Both the position numbers and the translations under genes were made by a program. A stretch of 8,583 bases of DNA, taken from positions 1 to 8,583 of the forward strand of contig JAEDMN010000141.1 in assembly GCA_016302985.1 (NCBI GenBank). The letters run 5' to 3'. Shown piece by piece: positions 1 through 6,720 of the stretch. The notes below the pieces were generated by a model that saw nothing but the letters and a program-made list of their open reading frames with translations, searched no databases and was not told the DNA's origin. Position 1 is the stretch's first letter. Each line of letters begins with the position of its first letter. Source of the stretch: Kiritimatiellia bacterium. GTDB taxonomy: Bacteria > Verrucomicrobiota > Kiritimatiellia > RFP12 > UBA1067.

Positions 1-1
1 G

Positions 2-352
2 GATCTCGGCGACGTCCAGTCGCAGCTCGAGCAGAACCTGCAGCGCCTCAAGTGCGGGGCGCTCGTCCAGACGCCCGGCTTCGACGTCTCGAGCAAGGCG
101 TCGAAGGTGATGGTCGGCAACGCGAGGATCACGGTCCGCGCGGTCGAGAACGTGGTCGACAACCGCAGGCGCCCCGACTGCGGGACCGCACAGGACGCCG
201 CCGAGGCCGCCGCGTGGGCGCTCAACCTCGCCAGCGTCCCGGGCGTCGGCACGCTCGTCGTGAAGTCGGTCGACTCCTCCCTGCCGGACCAGAGGACGCT
301 CGCCTACGACGTGCGCCTCGAGGTGCAGACGACCCTCGCGGGTCCGGCGTGA
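2..352 (+). CDS. Tail terminator/tail completion-like protein, C-terminal part
   Basis: This is an open frame running in from the left edge and ending at TGA 350-352; its start lies outside the window, and 116 residues are visible. The visible part opens with a probable helix (QSQLEQNLQRL), then a strand-rich stretch with ARITVRAVENVVDN, an Ala-rich helix (AAEAAAWALNLA), and a closing strand pair ending in AYDVRLEVQTTL. This strand-helix-strand order, with a V.EN..DNR core and a C-terminal Y.V.L.....L strand, resembles small tail-terminator or tail-completion proteins that cap the tail tube at the head end. It lies just upstream of a tape-measure-like gene, which fits a tail module. The segment is very GC-rich (48 of 60 bases in 181-240) and coding only in this frame. 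A terminator role is inferred; another small tail or neck protein is possible. GTG 107 and ATG 110 are internal codons of the longer frame, not convincing starts. Confidence 0.6.
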   Translation, partial: DLGDVQSQLEQNLQRLKCGALVQTPGFDVSSKASKVMVGNARITVRAVENVVDNRRRPDCGTAQDAAEAAAWALNLASVPGVGTLVVKSVDSSLPDQRTLAYDVRLEVQTTLAGPA

Positions 353-378
353 GGCCGTGACGCGCGGAAACTTCACCA

Positions 379-408
379 TTGCAAACGGAAAGGAGGATGC
401 GGTATAAT
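379..408 (+). promoter_or_regulatory. Possible sigma70-type promoter in the gap before the small membrane gene
   Basis: TTGCAA (379-384) and a perfect TATAAT (403-408) are separated by 18 nt, inside a pocket of about 48% G+C (371-410) in an otherwise very GC-rich region. The -35 element matches consensus at four of six positions. Transcription would begin near 414-416, almost at ATG 418, giving a nearly leaderless transcript. The -10 box also overlaps the ATG of a four-codon frame with a good ribosome site, so the pocket may instead be a translation signal. The gap is only 65 nt and the genes around it look co-transcribed. Confidence 0.35.
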
Positions 409-421
409 GCTCCCGTCATGA
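389..421 (+). other. Strong Shine-Dalgarno with a four-codon mini-ORF (MLPS) that overlaps the next start
   Basis: AAAGGAGG (389-396) is a near-perfect ribosome binding site, but it does not suit the next gene. ATG 397 directly abuts it, and ATG 418 is 21 nt away. The well-placed ATG is at 407 (10 nt spacing), in a different frame, reading Met-Leu-Pro-Ser and then TGA 419-421. That stop overlaps ATG 418 as ATGA, the same coupling used at several later junctions. Ribosomes may load at 407, terminate at once and restart at 418. This is inferred from spacing alone. Confidence 0.35.
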
Positions 422-537
422 ACGCGAAGACGAACGAGATCATCTGCAAGCTGCTGGACGTGTTTCAAGTCACGTACATCGTCGGCCTGTCTCTCTTCGC
501 GATCTGGTTCTTCTACCAGCTTCTGACGACGGATTAG
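418..537 (+). CDS. Small single-pass membrane protein (39 aa), function unknown
   Basis: This short gene runs from ATG 418 to TAG 535-537. The product has a polar N-terminus with Lys4 and Lys11, then a hydrophobic helix at about residues 16-36 (core VGLSLFAIWFFYQLL) and the tail TTD. The positive side suggests the N-terminus is cytoplasmic. It fills the gap between the terminator-like gene and the tape-measure-like gene, a place where many tailed phages encode tail assembly chaperones, but it does not look like one. It is too short and lone-helix for certain assignment; a holin-like, pinhole-like or inner-membrane DNA-entry role is possible. In-frame ATG 397 would add seven residues, but its ribosome site abuts the ATG with no spacer, so 418 is preferred. 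Support is the clean transmembrane pattern, the tight fit between neighbours and the absence of a better frame. Confidence 0.6.
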   Translation: MNAKTNEIICKLLDVFQVTYIVGLSLFAIWFFYQLLTTD

Positions 538-553
538 CGTTTCCGCAGCCTTG

Positions 554-1996
554 ATGGCTGAGGATAACAACATCGACATCGCGGTCGGCGTCCGGTCCGA
601 GAAGGCCGAGAAGGGCCTGAGCCGCGTCGAGGGGAGCCTGACGGCCCTCGACTCCACCGGGAAGAAGACGACCGGCCATCTCGTCGCATACTTCCAGAAC
701 GTCCGCAGCGCCATCCAGAAGGTCCAGGAGGTCATGTCCACCGTGTCGTTCTTCACGATGTGGATCAATGCGACCGGAGACCTCATCAACAAGTTCAAGG
801 AGTGGCGCCGGCACGCGCAGGAGGTCCGCGAGGAGCACGAACGGCTCGTCCGGGCCGTCGCGGCGAAGAAGCTCGAGGAGGCCGTCGCGGCCGACGTCGA
901 GGCCTACAGGAAGCTCGTGCAGGCCATCTCGGAGGCAGAATCCGCCGCGAACCGTCTGAACTCGCTCGCGGACCGCAGGACGGGCATGCTCCGGAACATC
1001 GAGAACGAGCAGATCAACGCCGACGAGGCGCGGGCGCTCGCGGCCGTGTCGGACGACGACCCGGACGCGGAGGCGAAGCGGACGAAGATCCGGAACGGCT
1101 TCGCGGTCCGGCGCGCCGAGATCCGGGCCGGACGGGCCGAGGAGGACGCGCGCAAGGCTCACGGCCGGCTATATGATTCCGCGGCCCAGAAGGACGCCGA
1201 CGCCCAGACCCTCGAGGACCAGAACGAGAAGTTCAGGAACGGGGAGCTCGCGGGGGCGATCTCGGCCGAGGGCGACGCCAGGAAGCGGCTCGAGGCCGCG
1301 AAGGCCGGCACCATGACGACGCGCACGGTGTTCACCGGCGTGCACGGTCAATTCGGAACGGCTACCGGAACGAGGACGGAGACCGTCCGCACGGTCGACC
1401 CGAAGGCTGTCGAGAAGGCGCAGCAGGAATACGACGCTGCGCTCGCGACCATGAACAAGCTCCAGGACCAGTACGACGCCCGCGCAAAGCAGATCGCCGG
1501 CATGCGGAAGGACGCCAACGGGCTCCGCGAGGAGGCCGGAATCGCCTCGCTGGGCGGGGTTGCCGAGAAGAGCGCCCTCGAGGCGGCTCGCATCACGGCC
1601 TCCCGGTCCGACGCCACTGCCGACAGGTCCGTCGAGAAGCGCCGCGCCGAAGAAGAGGAGCGTGCGCGCAAGCTGGCCGACGAGCGTGCATCGCTCGTCG
1701 CGCAGCAGGGCCAGCTCCGAACGCAGATGACGGAAGCCCAGCGCGCCCGGGGGCTGGCGCTGGACCAGCTCGGAGGCGCGTGGGCGTCGTACGACCAGAA
1801 CTCCGGTTCGACGCCGGCGGAGATGCAGCGCCGCTACAACGCCGCGGTGCGCGCGGAGAGCGCGGCCGAGAAGGCGCTCAAGCAGGCGGATTCGACGATC
1901 GAGAAGACGGCGCGCCAGATGGAGCTCGTCTCCGAGAAGCTGTCCAAGCTCAATGCGGCGATGAGCCGCCAGAACGTGAAGAACGACGAGACATGA
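554..1996 (+). CDS. Tape-measure-like tail protein, short and coiled-coil-rich (480 aa)
   Basis: The likely role is the tail length ruler, held in the tail tube and probably released during DNA entry. The N-terminus (IDIAVGVRSEKAEKGLSRVE) has the alternating pattern common at the start of tape-measure proteins. A short hydrophobic stretch follows at about 60-79 (STVSFFTMWINATGDL). Most of the rest is charged, Ala/Glu/Arg-rich helix: about 82-250, 285-350 and 360-475. A Thr/Gly-rich, probably non-helical break sits at about 252-284 (TMTTRTVFTGVHGQFGTATG). At the usual 1.5 angstrom per helical residue, 480 residues predict a tail near 72 nm. Tape measures are often longer. ATG 554 is chosen: an in-frame TGA at 524-526 leaves only TTG 551 or ATG 554, and no clear ribosome site precedes either, so coupling to the small gene upstream is likely. 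The stop overlaps the hub start as ATGA. A coiled-coil scaffold or other tail protein is the alternative. Confidence 0.65.
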   Translation: MAEDNNIDIAVGVRSEKAEKGLSRVEGSLTALDSTGKKTTGHLVAYFQNVRSAIQKVQEVMSTVSFFTMWINATGDLINKFKEWRRHAQEVREEHERLVRAVAAKKLEEAVAADVEAYRKLVQAISEAESAANRLNSLADRRTGMLRNIENEQINADEARALAAVSDDDPDAEAKRTKIRNGFAVRRAEIRAGRAEEDARKAHGRLYDSAAQKDADAQTLEDQNEKFRNGELAGAISAEGDARKRLEAAKAGTMTTRTVFTGVHGQFGTATGTRTETVRTVDPKAVEKAQQEYDAALATMNKLQDQYDARAKQIAGMRKDANGLREEAGIASLGGVAEKSALEAARITASRSDATADRSVEKRRAEEEERARKLADERASLVAQQGQLRTQMTEAQRARGLALDQLGGAWASYDQNSGSTPAEMQRRYNAAVRAESAAEKALKQADSTIEKTARQMELVSEKLSKLNAAMSRQNVKNDET

Positions 1997-4041
1997 CCGC
2001 GGAAGAAATCAAGTCAATCCCCGCCAGGAGCGGGTCGCCGTTCACGTTCACAGTGGACGGCAGCGCGTTCAACCCTCCCGCCGGAGCCACCCTGCGCTTC
2101 GCCTCGATGGACGTCGACACGCTCGTCCTGCCGGGCCTGCCCGTCGGCCTCGTATCGCGCGGCAGCGTGGTGACCGTCAGCTACAACGGCGTCATCGTCT
2201 TCAGGGGGAAGCCGACATCCCGCGTCGAGCGCTGGGGACGTGGCGACACGCACTACGAGGACGTCACGTTCGAGGGGCCTTGGGGCAACCTTGCGAGATG
2301 CGTGTTCCAGCAGGAATGGTCGGTTAGGTCCGTGCGGGAAGACGGCACGCCCGTCACGATGGGCATGTCGACGTCCAGGATCGTCCTCAACGTCGACGAA
2401 CTCGGGGAACCGATCGACATGACCGAACAGCTGTGCGAGATCGCCGGGTTCGCGGCCGCGAAATGCGGCTTCTCGTACTCGAAGAGCGCAATCAGCGCGG
2501 GGGTGCAGGTCCTGCCCGCGGACGAGGCGCAGAACATCACATGCGCGGCCGCCATCATCCGCACGCTCAGGTTCTTCCCGAAGATGGTGGCGAGATTCGA
2601 CTACTCCAAGACCACGCCCGTGCTGCACATCGGCATGCCGGAAGCCACCACCGCGTCCTGGTGCGAAGGCGCGAAGGTGCTCTCGAGGACGCTGTCCAGG
2701 ACGGACCATCCGATCGTCGGCGTTCGGATCTCCACGTCCCCGGGGTTTGTCAGGATCACGGCCGGAGGCCAGGAATTCGACACGCGCAAGCTCGACACCC
2801 AGAGCGCCGGAGACACCGATTCAATCGACTGCCTACACGTGTACCTTCCGCTTGAGAAAGGCGGCGGCTCGAACGAATACGAGACGCTCGACTGCAACGG
2901 ACACGTGAAGGACTTCTGGGACGTGACGTCCTGCAAGGACAAGGTGTTCTTCTGGAAACAGTACCATCCGAGGCTGAAGGACGTACTGCAGAGCAACATC
3001 ACGATTGACCCATCGAGCGTAAAGGTCGTGAACCCCCTCGACCCGGACGAGATCGTGACGCCCTTCAAGTACCTGACCGACCTGACAGTCGGCGAGCTCA
3101 GGCACTTCGGGAAGAACGCCGTAGCATGCCGCTTCTGCTGCAAGGTCAAGGTCGAGACGTCCGACGACATTGAGGAGGACATCCTGCTCACGATGGATTT
3201 CGTGACGACGGACGCCGTGCAGCGGACCTACACGCAGATGGTGTCGATGTCCAGCCAGGAGGGCGAGACGCTTCCGGAAGGTCTCGCGTCCGCCCTGCTC
3301 GCGCAGCGCGCCGGGGAGCTGGAGTCCGAAGACCTCGTGGTCCGTCTCGGAGGCACCCTTCCGACCATTGGAGACTCCAAGGACGGACTCTTCCTGCAGA
3401 GCATGGAGGTCAACTGCAACGAACTCACGGCCGATCTCCACTTCGGCCACCCGAGCTACCTGAGCGCCGAGGAGATGCGGGACCTGCTGAACGGTTTCAG
3501 ATCCCGGTCGATGACGACGTCCCAGATTTCCCGAGACAATCCAGGCACGGAAGGCGGCGAGGTGTCCGCATCCACCGGGATCCAGCCACTCAGTTCCACT
3601 GAATTCTGTCCAGGGAAGAAGAACAAGACGACCGTGAAGCAGTCGAAGGGTGGAGGGGGGTCGAGCATCACGATGGACGCGTCCGGAGGCGGCGGGAGCA
3701 TCGACCTCAAGACCTCCGCGCTGCAGGGCGGCGAGACCGTATCCGTGCACACCCTCACGTACACGGACAGGGACGGCGCCACGCATACCTACAAGGTCCT
3801 CGCGGACAAGGACATCGAGATCGAGGGCGGCGGCGGAGAAGGCGATCCGCCGCCAACCGGCGCCAGGATCGTGAAGGACATCGAGGTGGTTGCAGCCGAC
3901 GACATATACGGCAACGCGATGATCCGCATCACCTACTCGGACGAGACGACCAAGGAAATCGCGATCACGTCCGCCGAAGACGCGAACGTAAAGTCGAGGG
4001 CCGTCGACGGCAACCTCGAGCTGGGGGTGTACTACACATGA
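1993..4041 (+). CDS. Baseplate hub-like tail protein with glycine-linked C-terminal extension (682 aa)
   Basis: This is probably the hub or tail-tip protein that closes the tail tube. Residues 59-72 (VVTVSYNGVIVFRG) and the following VT.EGPW.NL (91-100) match the small beta-barrel seen near the N-terminus of gpD/gp27-type hub proteins. Residues 182-212 (AAIIRTLRFFPKMVARFDYS, then TTPVLHI) resemble the next segment of such hubs in related prophages, as I recall them. The middle, to about 540, is strand-rich. The C-terminus is unusual: glycine linkers at 553-558 and 565-569, a compact strand-rich piece (about 570-611), another linker (612-617) with PPPTG, and a terminal domain (about 624-682) ending in LELGVYYT. 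The extension may carry fibre attachment or receptor contacts. Start ATG 1993 overlaps the previous stop; the frame is open back to 1780, but that stretch is a shadow of the tape-measure gene. It lacks a clear ribosome site, so translational coupling is likely. Confidence 0.65.
   Translation: MTAEEIKSIPARSGSPFTFTVDGSAFNPPAGATLRFASMDVDTLVLPGLPVGLVSRGSVVTVSYNGVIVFRGKPTSRVERWGRGDTHYEDVTFEGPWGNLARCVFQQEWSVRSVREDGTPVTMGMSTSRIVLNVDELGEPIDMTEQLCEIAGFAAAKCGFSYSKSAISAGVQVLPADEAQNITCAAAIIRTLRFFPKMVARFDYSKTTPVLHIGMPEATTASWCEGAKVLSRTLSRTDHPIVGVRISTSPGFVRITAGGQEFDTRKLDTQSAGDTDSIDCLHVYLPLEKGGGSNEYETLDCNGHVKDFWDVTSCKDKVFFWKQYHPRLKDVLQSNITIDPSSVKVVNPLDPDEIVTPFKYLTDLTVGELRHFGKNAVACRFCCKVKVETSDDIEEDILLTMDFVTTDAVQRTYTQMVSMSSQEGETLPEGLASALLAQRAGELESEDLVVRLGGTLPTIGDSKDGLFLQSMEVNCNELTADLHFGHPSYLSAEEMRDLLNGFRSRSMTTSQISRDNPGTEGGEVSASTGIQPLSSTEFCPGKKNKTTVKQSKGGGGSSITMDASGGGGSIDLKTSALQGGETVSVHTLTYTDRDGATHTYKVLADKDIEIEGGGGEGDPPPTGARIVKDIEVVAADDIYGNAMIRITYSDETTKEIAITSAEDANVKSRAVDGNLELGVYYT
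3652..3699 (+). repeat. Glycine-linker-coding segment with a G6 run in the hub gene
   Basis: Two near-identical linkers, GGGGSS (553-558) and GGGGS (565-569), are coded here, separated by ITMDAS. The codons differ between the copies, so this is an amino-acid repeat rather than a DNA duplication. A run of six Gs (3655-3660) is the longest homopolymer I noticed in the window and a possible slippage or sequencing-error site. Frames on either side of the linkers continue as one protein. Confidence 0.6.
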
Positions 4042-4985
4042 TCGCGTCCGCACAGGAGTACATGTTCGTCAGCTTCGGCGCGGGAATCGAGGTGGACGGC
4101 GACATCATGCCGAAGCGGGCCGACAAGTCCCTCCTGCGCGGAGTGGACGCGGGTTTCCTGCGCGAAGCCTACGAGGAACGCGACGTGGCTTCAGGCGGAA
4201 ACCGTGCGAGTCCGCTTGAATTAAACGGGAAAGTAAGCTCGAGCTGGCTGTGGACCGTCGCAAACGGATACGAGGCTCTTGTGAGCCGGACCGTCGGCAA
4301 TGGTTCCGGACGGTTCGTAAGGCCCGTCCAGCTGTCCGCCAGGCTGGCGACATCCTACCTGCCAATTTCCGACTACGGCATGGACTTCCCCGTCTCGTCG
4401 CTGACATCCAACAAGGCGGCGTTTGACTATGGGGCAAGAATCGGAGGAGATTCGGTCCTGGCCCTTTTCACGGACGCGCAGGCGCTGAGGACATTCATGC
4501 TGGCCACTACGTCCGAATGGCAGACCTGGACCATGTCGACGCAGGGGGACGCGTCGGCCGTGAGCGGCTACAACTCCTCATGCCTTTTCGTCTGGAGGTC
4601 CGTATACAAAGGGACCGGCGGGGTCTCGACCGGCAGTAAAAACGTAGCTGGCGGATCACTGACATTCATGGTGCCCGCAGCCGATCTCGTAGGCCGGTGC
4701 ACCATCCTGATCCTCGCGACCGTGTATAGATCGCCAGCCGATGCGCCGAACACGAAGATGAGTTCCTGCTGGATCCCGCTCGAGGCGTCACGGTCTGGAG
4801 ATGCGTACACCGTCGGAGCCACCGCCCTCTACTCTGCGGCTATGACGGCGATGCAGGTAACCGGCCTCTCCCGACCTTCACCTCCAACCGCCTCGACATT
4901 TTCTGACACAGCGGAATTGACCGTGAGGGCGGACCGCGCCTACGCCGTCTGCACCCTCACCGACCACACGAATCAGGAGTCATGA
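4038..4985 (+). CDS. Unrecognised tail-region protein, probably structural (315 aa)
   Basis: I do not recognise this protein. It starts at ATG 4038, overlapping the hub stop as ATGA, and ends at TGA 4983-4985. There is no signal peptide; one hydrophobic strand-like stretch (CTILILATVY) is too short and too central to be a convincing membrane span. The composition is Ser/Thr/Ala-rich with many short strand-like segments, a charged N-terminal part (KRADKSLLRG, FLREAYEERD) and a Pro/Ser-rich stretch near the end (SRPSPPTASTFSD). This suits a beta-rich structural protein. Its place between hub and fibre suggests a distal tail, baseplate or fibre-adaptor role, by position only. Base composition is lower than in the next gene (34 of 60 G+C at 4201-4260 against 44 of 60 at 5341-5400), with codons such as TTA and GTA, which may mark a separate module. 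The antisense frames across it look like non-coding shadows. Confidence 0.55.
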   Translation: MIASAQEYMFVSFGAGIEVDGDIMPKRADKSLLRGVDAGFLREAYEERDVASGGNRASPLELNGKVSSSWLWTVANGYEALVSRTVGNGSGRFVRPVQLSARLATSYLPISDYGMDFPVSSLTSNKAAFDYGARIGGDSVLALFTDAQALRTFMLATTSEWQTWTMSTQGDASAVSGYNSSCLFVWRSVYKGTGGVSTGSKNVAGGSLTFMVPAADLVGRCTILILATVYRSPADAPNTKMSSCWIPLEASRSGDAYTVGATALYSAAMTAMQVTGLSRPSPPTASTFSDTAELTVRADRAYAVCTLTDHTNQES

Positions 4986-4993
4986 CATCATGA
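4975..4993 (+). promoter_or_regulatory. Ribosome binding site and interlocked start codons of the fibre gene
   Basis: AGGAG (4975-4979) lies 10 nt before ATG 4990 (fibre frame) and 15 nt before ATG 4995 (another frame). A third ATG at 4982 overlaps the upstream stop and reads only three codons before TGA 4991-4993, which itself overlaps ATG 4990. ATG 4990 is the chosen start because it gives the hydrophobic leader and the full fibre frame. Confidence 0.5.
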
Positions 4994-6720
4994 GATGCCC
5001 CACCCTCGCCATCCTCGCCCTGTTCACTCTTCACTCTTCACTCGTCACTCTCCCCGCCGCAGTCCCCCTCCGCTGGACGGTCGAGACTTCGCGCGCCCAG
5101 GTGGCGCAGTTCGAGGCCTACCGCGGCGAGACGCTCGACCTCGAGGCCGAGATGAAGAGCTACGGCAGGCCCCTTGCAACGCCCGTGCAGCCGAGCCTCT
5201 ACTGGCAGACGAACGGCATGGGAGCTGCCTGGTGGACGGCCCCCGCCACCGCGTCCGGGAACGTCCTCCGCGCCACCTGGAGCCCCACGAACGACTGCGG
5301 CGGCACGGTCTACAGCTGCTTCATCGGCGGTCCCGACGCCACCTACCGCGCGGCCTTCCGCCTGCGGATGCTGCCCTCCCCGGGCTACACGCCGAACCAC
5401 CTCCCCCTCCCGACCGTAAAAGACGAGAGCGACCCCGTCTTCAGCGCCTGGCTCGCCACCAACTGGCCCATCACCAAATGGACCATCACCGACGGGACCA
5501 ACACCATCACGGCGGCCGGCGACGCCACCTCCGCGGGGATCGGCAAGGGGTACTGGATGGTAAGGCTCATCCCGGACGGGGAGTGGCGCAGGCTCGTCCC
5601 GGTCCTGGGATCCGACGGCGTGCTGTGGCGCGACTCCGCGTCCAATTCGTATGTGGCTAATGGATTGCTTGGCGCCCCGGACGGGATGTGGGCGGTATCC
5701 GTGGACGACTTGTCGCGTATACTCTATATCCCGGCGGAGAGATACGACGGCTTCTCGGACTCCAATGCGGAGGGGCACTATGTGCCCGACCGCAAGACCC
5801 TCGCCACCGTCGACCAGATCCCGACAACGCCCGAACAGGTCGGCGCCGCTCCTGCGTCACTGGCTGAGACCGTGCACGCCTGGCAGACATACTGGGGCGG
5901 CGACGACGTCCGCATCACCGTCACGAACTACTACGGCTCGATTGACCTCCCGGCGGTCTACATCGAGCAGAAGATGGATGCGGACGACGACCACTCCGAA
6001 AACTGGTTCAAGATAATCTGGGACGAAAGAACGAGGTGGAATGCGTTCCTGTCCGACTACGCGGCCGTGACGAACGAGGTCGCGCAGAACAAGGCCGACC
6101 GCGCATGGGGCGTCTACGACTCGTCCAGCGGAGAGTATTCCCCGGACGGCCTGCTCCAGCTCAGTCAGGACCAGATCGTGATCGCGTCCGGCATGGCCTA
6201 CCAGAAGACCGTCACGGCCGGCGGCTGCTCGGTGTGGGTGCTGAAGTCCACGACCCCGACGACCGTCTCGGGCGAGCTCGAGAACGGGTACTTCAGAATC
6301 CAGGACGGAGACGGCAACCCGCTCTTCGAGATCGTGAAGGGGGACAAGCGCGTGGTCGGAGCCGTCGCGACGGACGTCCAGGCGTCCGGTGGCGCCATGA
6401 CCGTCAGATACAACTCCGTGAGCGACGAGCATCCGACCATGGAGGTCTGCACCGACCTCAGGACGGCCGACTGGCAGACAGAGGACGCCTGCACGGTTGC
6501 GCGCGTCACCTGGAGCGGTTCCTCCGGCGCCTGGGTCGCGACTGTCACGCCTGTAGGAGCGCCGAGTGCCATGTTCGCGAAGGCGTCCTACGAGGCCGGC
6601 GGAAACACGTACATCCGAAACCACGTCGCGTCCTCTCTTGACAAGGTGGTCGTAGGTGGGACCGAGTACACGGTCACGGTGCAGACCGTCAACGGCAAGA
6701 AGCTCCTGGTGCTCGAATGA
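4990..6720 (+). CDS. Tail fibre / upper-baseplate protein with N-terminal signal peptide (576 aa)
   Basis: This is probably the host-contacting tail protein. Residues 1-24 form a signal-peptide-like leader (Arg2, hydrophobic core about 6-21, cleavage near PAA|VP), odd for a phage tail part. Residues 25-133 (FEAYRGETLDLEAEM, then Trp/Tyr-rich strands) resemble the N-terminal immunoglobulin-like domain of BppU-type baseplate proteins. A second region follows to about 275, then a hinge typical of tail fibres (TPEQVGAAPA, 280-289). Next come a helical stretch (about 335-370) leading into RAWGVYDSSSG (371-380), a beta domain containing FRIQDGDGNPLFEI (435-448), and a domain at about 475-545 with MFAKASYE (528-535). 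It ends in a strand-rich tail (YTVTVQTVNGKKLLVLE). Composition is mosaic: 5281-5400 is over 70% G+C, while 6001-6060 is 48%. The leader is coded by a heptamer repeat (5023-5050). Receptor binding is inferred; an exported adhesin is the alternative. Confidence 0.7.
   Translation: MRCPTLAILALFTLHSSLVTLPAAVPLRWTVETSRAQVAQFEAYRGETLDLEAEMKSYGRPLATPVQPSLYWQTNGMGAAWWTAPATASGNVLRATWSPTNDCGGTVYSCFIGGPDATYRAAFRLRMLPSPGYTPNHLPLPTVKDESDPVFSAWLATNWPITKWTITDGTNTITAAGDATSAGIGKGYWMVRLIPDGEWRRLVPVLGSDGVLWRDSASNSYVANGLLGAPDGMWAVSVDDLSRILYIPAERYDGFSDSNAEGHYVPDRKTLATVDQIPTTPEQVGAAPASLAETVHAWQTYWGGDDVRITVTNYYGSIDLPAVYIEQKMDADDDHSENWFKIIWDERTRWNAFLSDYAAVTNEVAQNKADRAWGVYDSSSGEYSPDGLLQLSQDQIVIASGMAYQKTVTAGGCSVWVLKSTTPTTVSGELENGYFRIQDGDGNPLFEIVKGDKRVVGAVATDVQASGGAMTVRYNSVSDEHPTMEVCTDLRTADWQTEDACTVARVTWSGSSGAWVATVTPVGAPSAMFAKASYEAGGNTYIRNHVASSLDKVVVGGTEYTVTVQTVNGKKLLVLE
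5023..5050 (+). repeat. Heptanucleotide tandem repeat, three TTCACTC units plus one GTCACTC
   Basis: Perfect TTCACTC units occupy 5023-5029, 5030-5036 and 5037-5043, followed by GTCACTC at 5044-5050. They encode residues 12-20 of the fibre leader (FTLHSSLVT). Seven is not a multiple of three, so adding or losing a unit shifts the frame. Loss of one unit sends translation from ATG 4990 to TGA 5153-5155; gain of one sends it to the stop at 5658-5660. Loss of one unit also joins ATG 4995 to the fibre frame. Confidence 0.85.

Noticed and set aside
1780..1992. N-terminal extension of the hub frame upstream of ATG 1993
   Set aside because: It overlaps the tape-measure gene, is Arg/Gly/Glu-rich and shadow-like, and the ATGA overlap at 1993 is the typical junction in this operon.
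2833..4053. A 406-codon open frame on the - strand across the hub gene, and similar long - strand frames at 470-1162, 2014-2709, 5038-5778 and 5857-6624
   Set aside because: They mirror strongly supported + strand genes; their products are Arg/Gly/His/Asp-rich without domains, as expected of antisense shadows in GC-rich DNA.
6638..6643. Perfect TTGACA inside the fibre gene, and another at 7851-7856
   Set aside because: No plausible -10 element lies 16-18 nt downstream in either case; both are explained by coding sequence.
4990..6720. Diversity-generating retroelement target in the fibre gene
   Set aside because: No template/variable repeat pair or reverse transcriptase is seen in the window, and the fibre C-terminus has no C-type-lectin-like signature.
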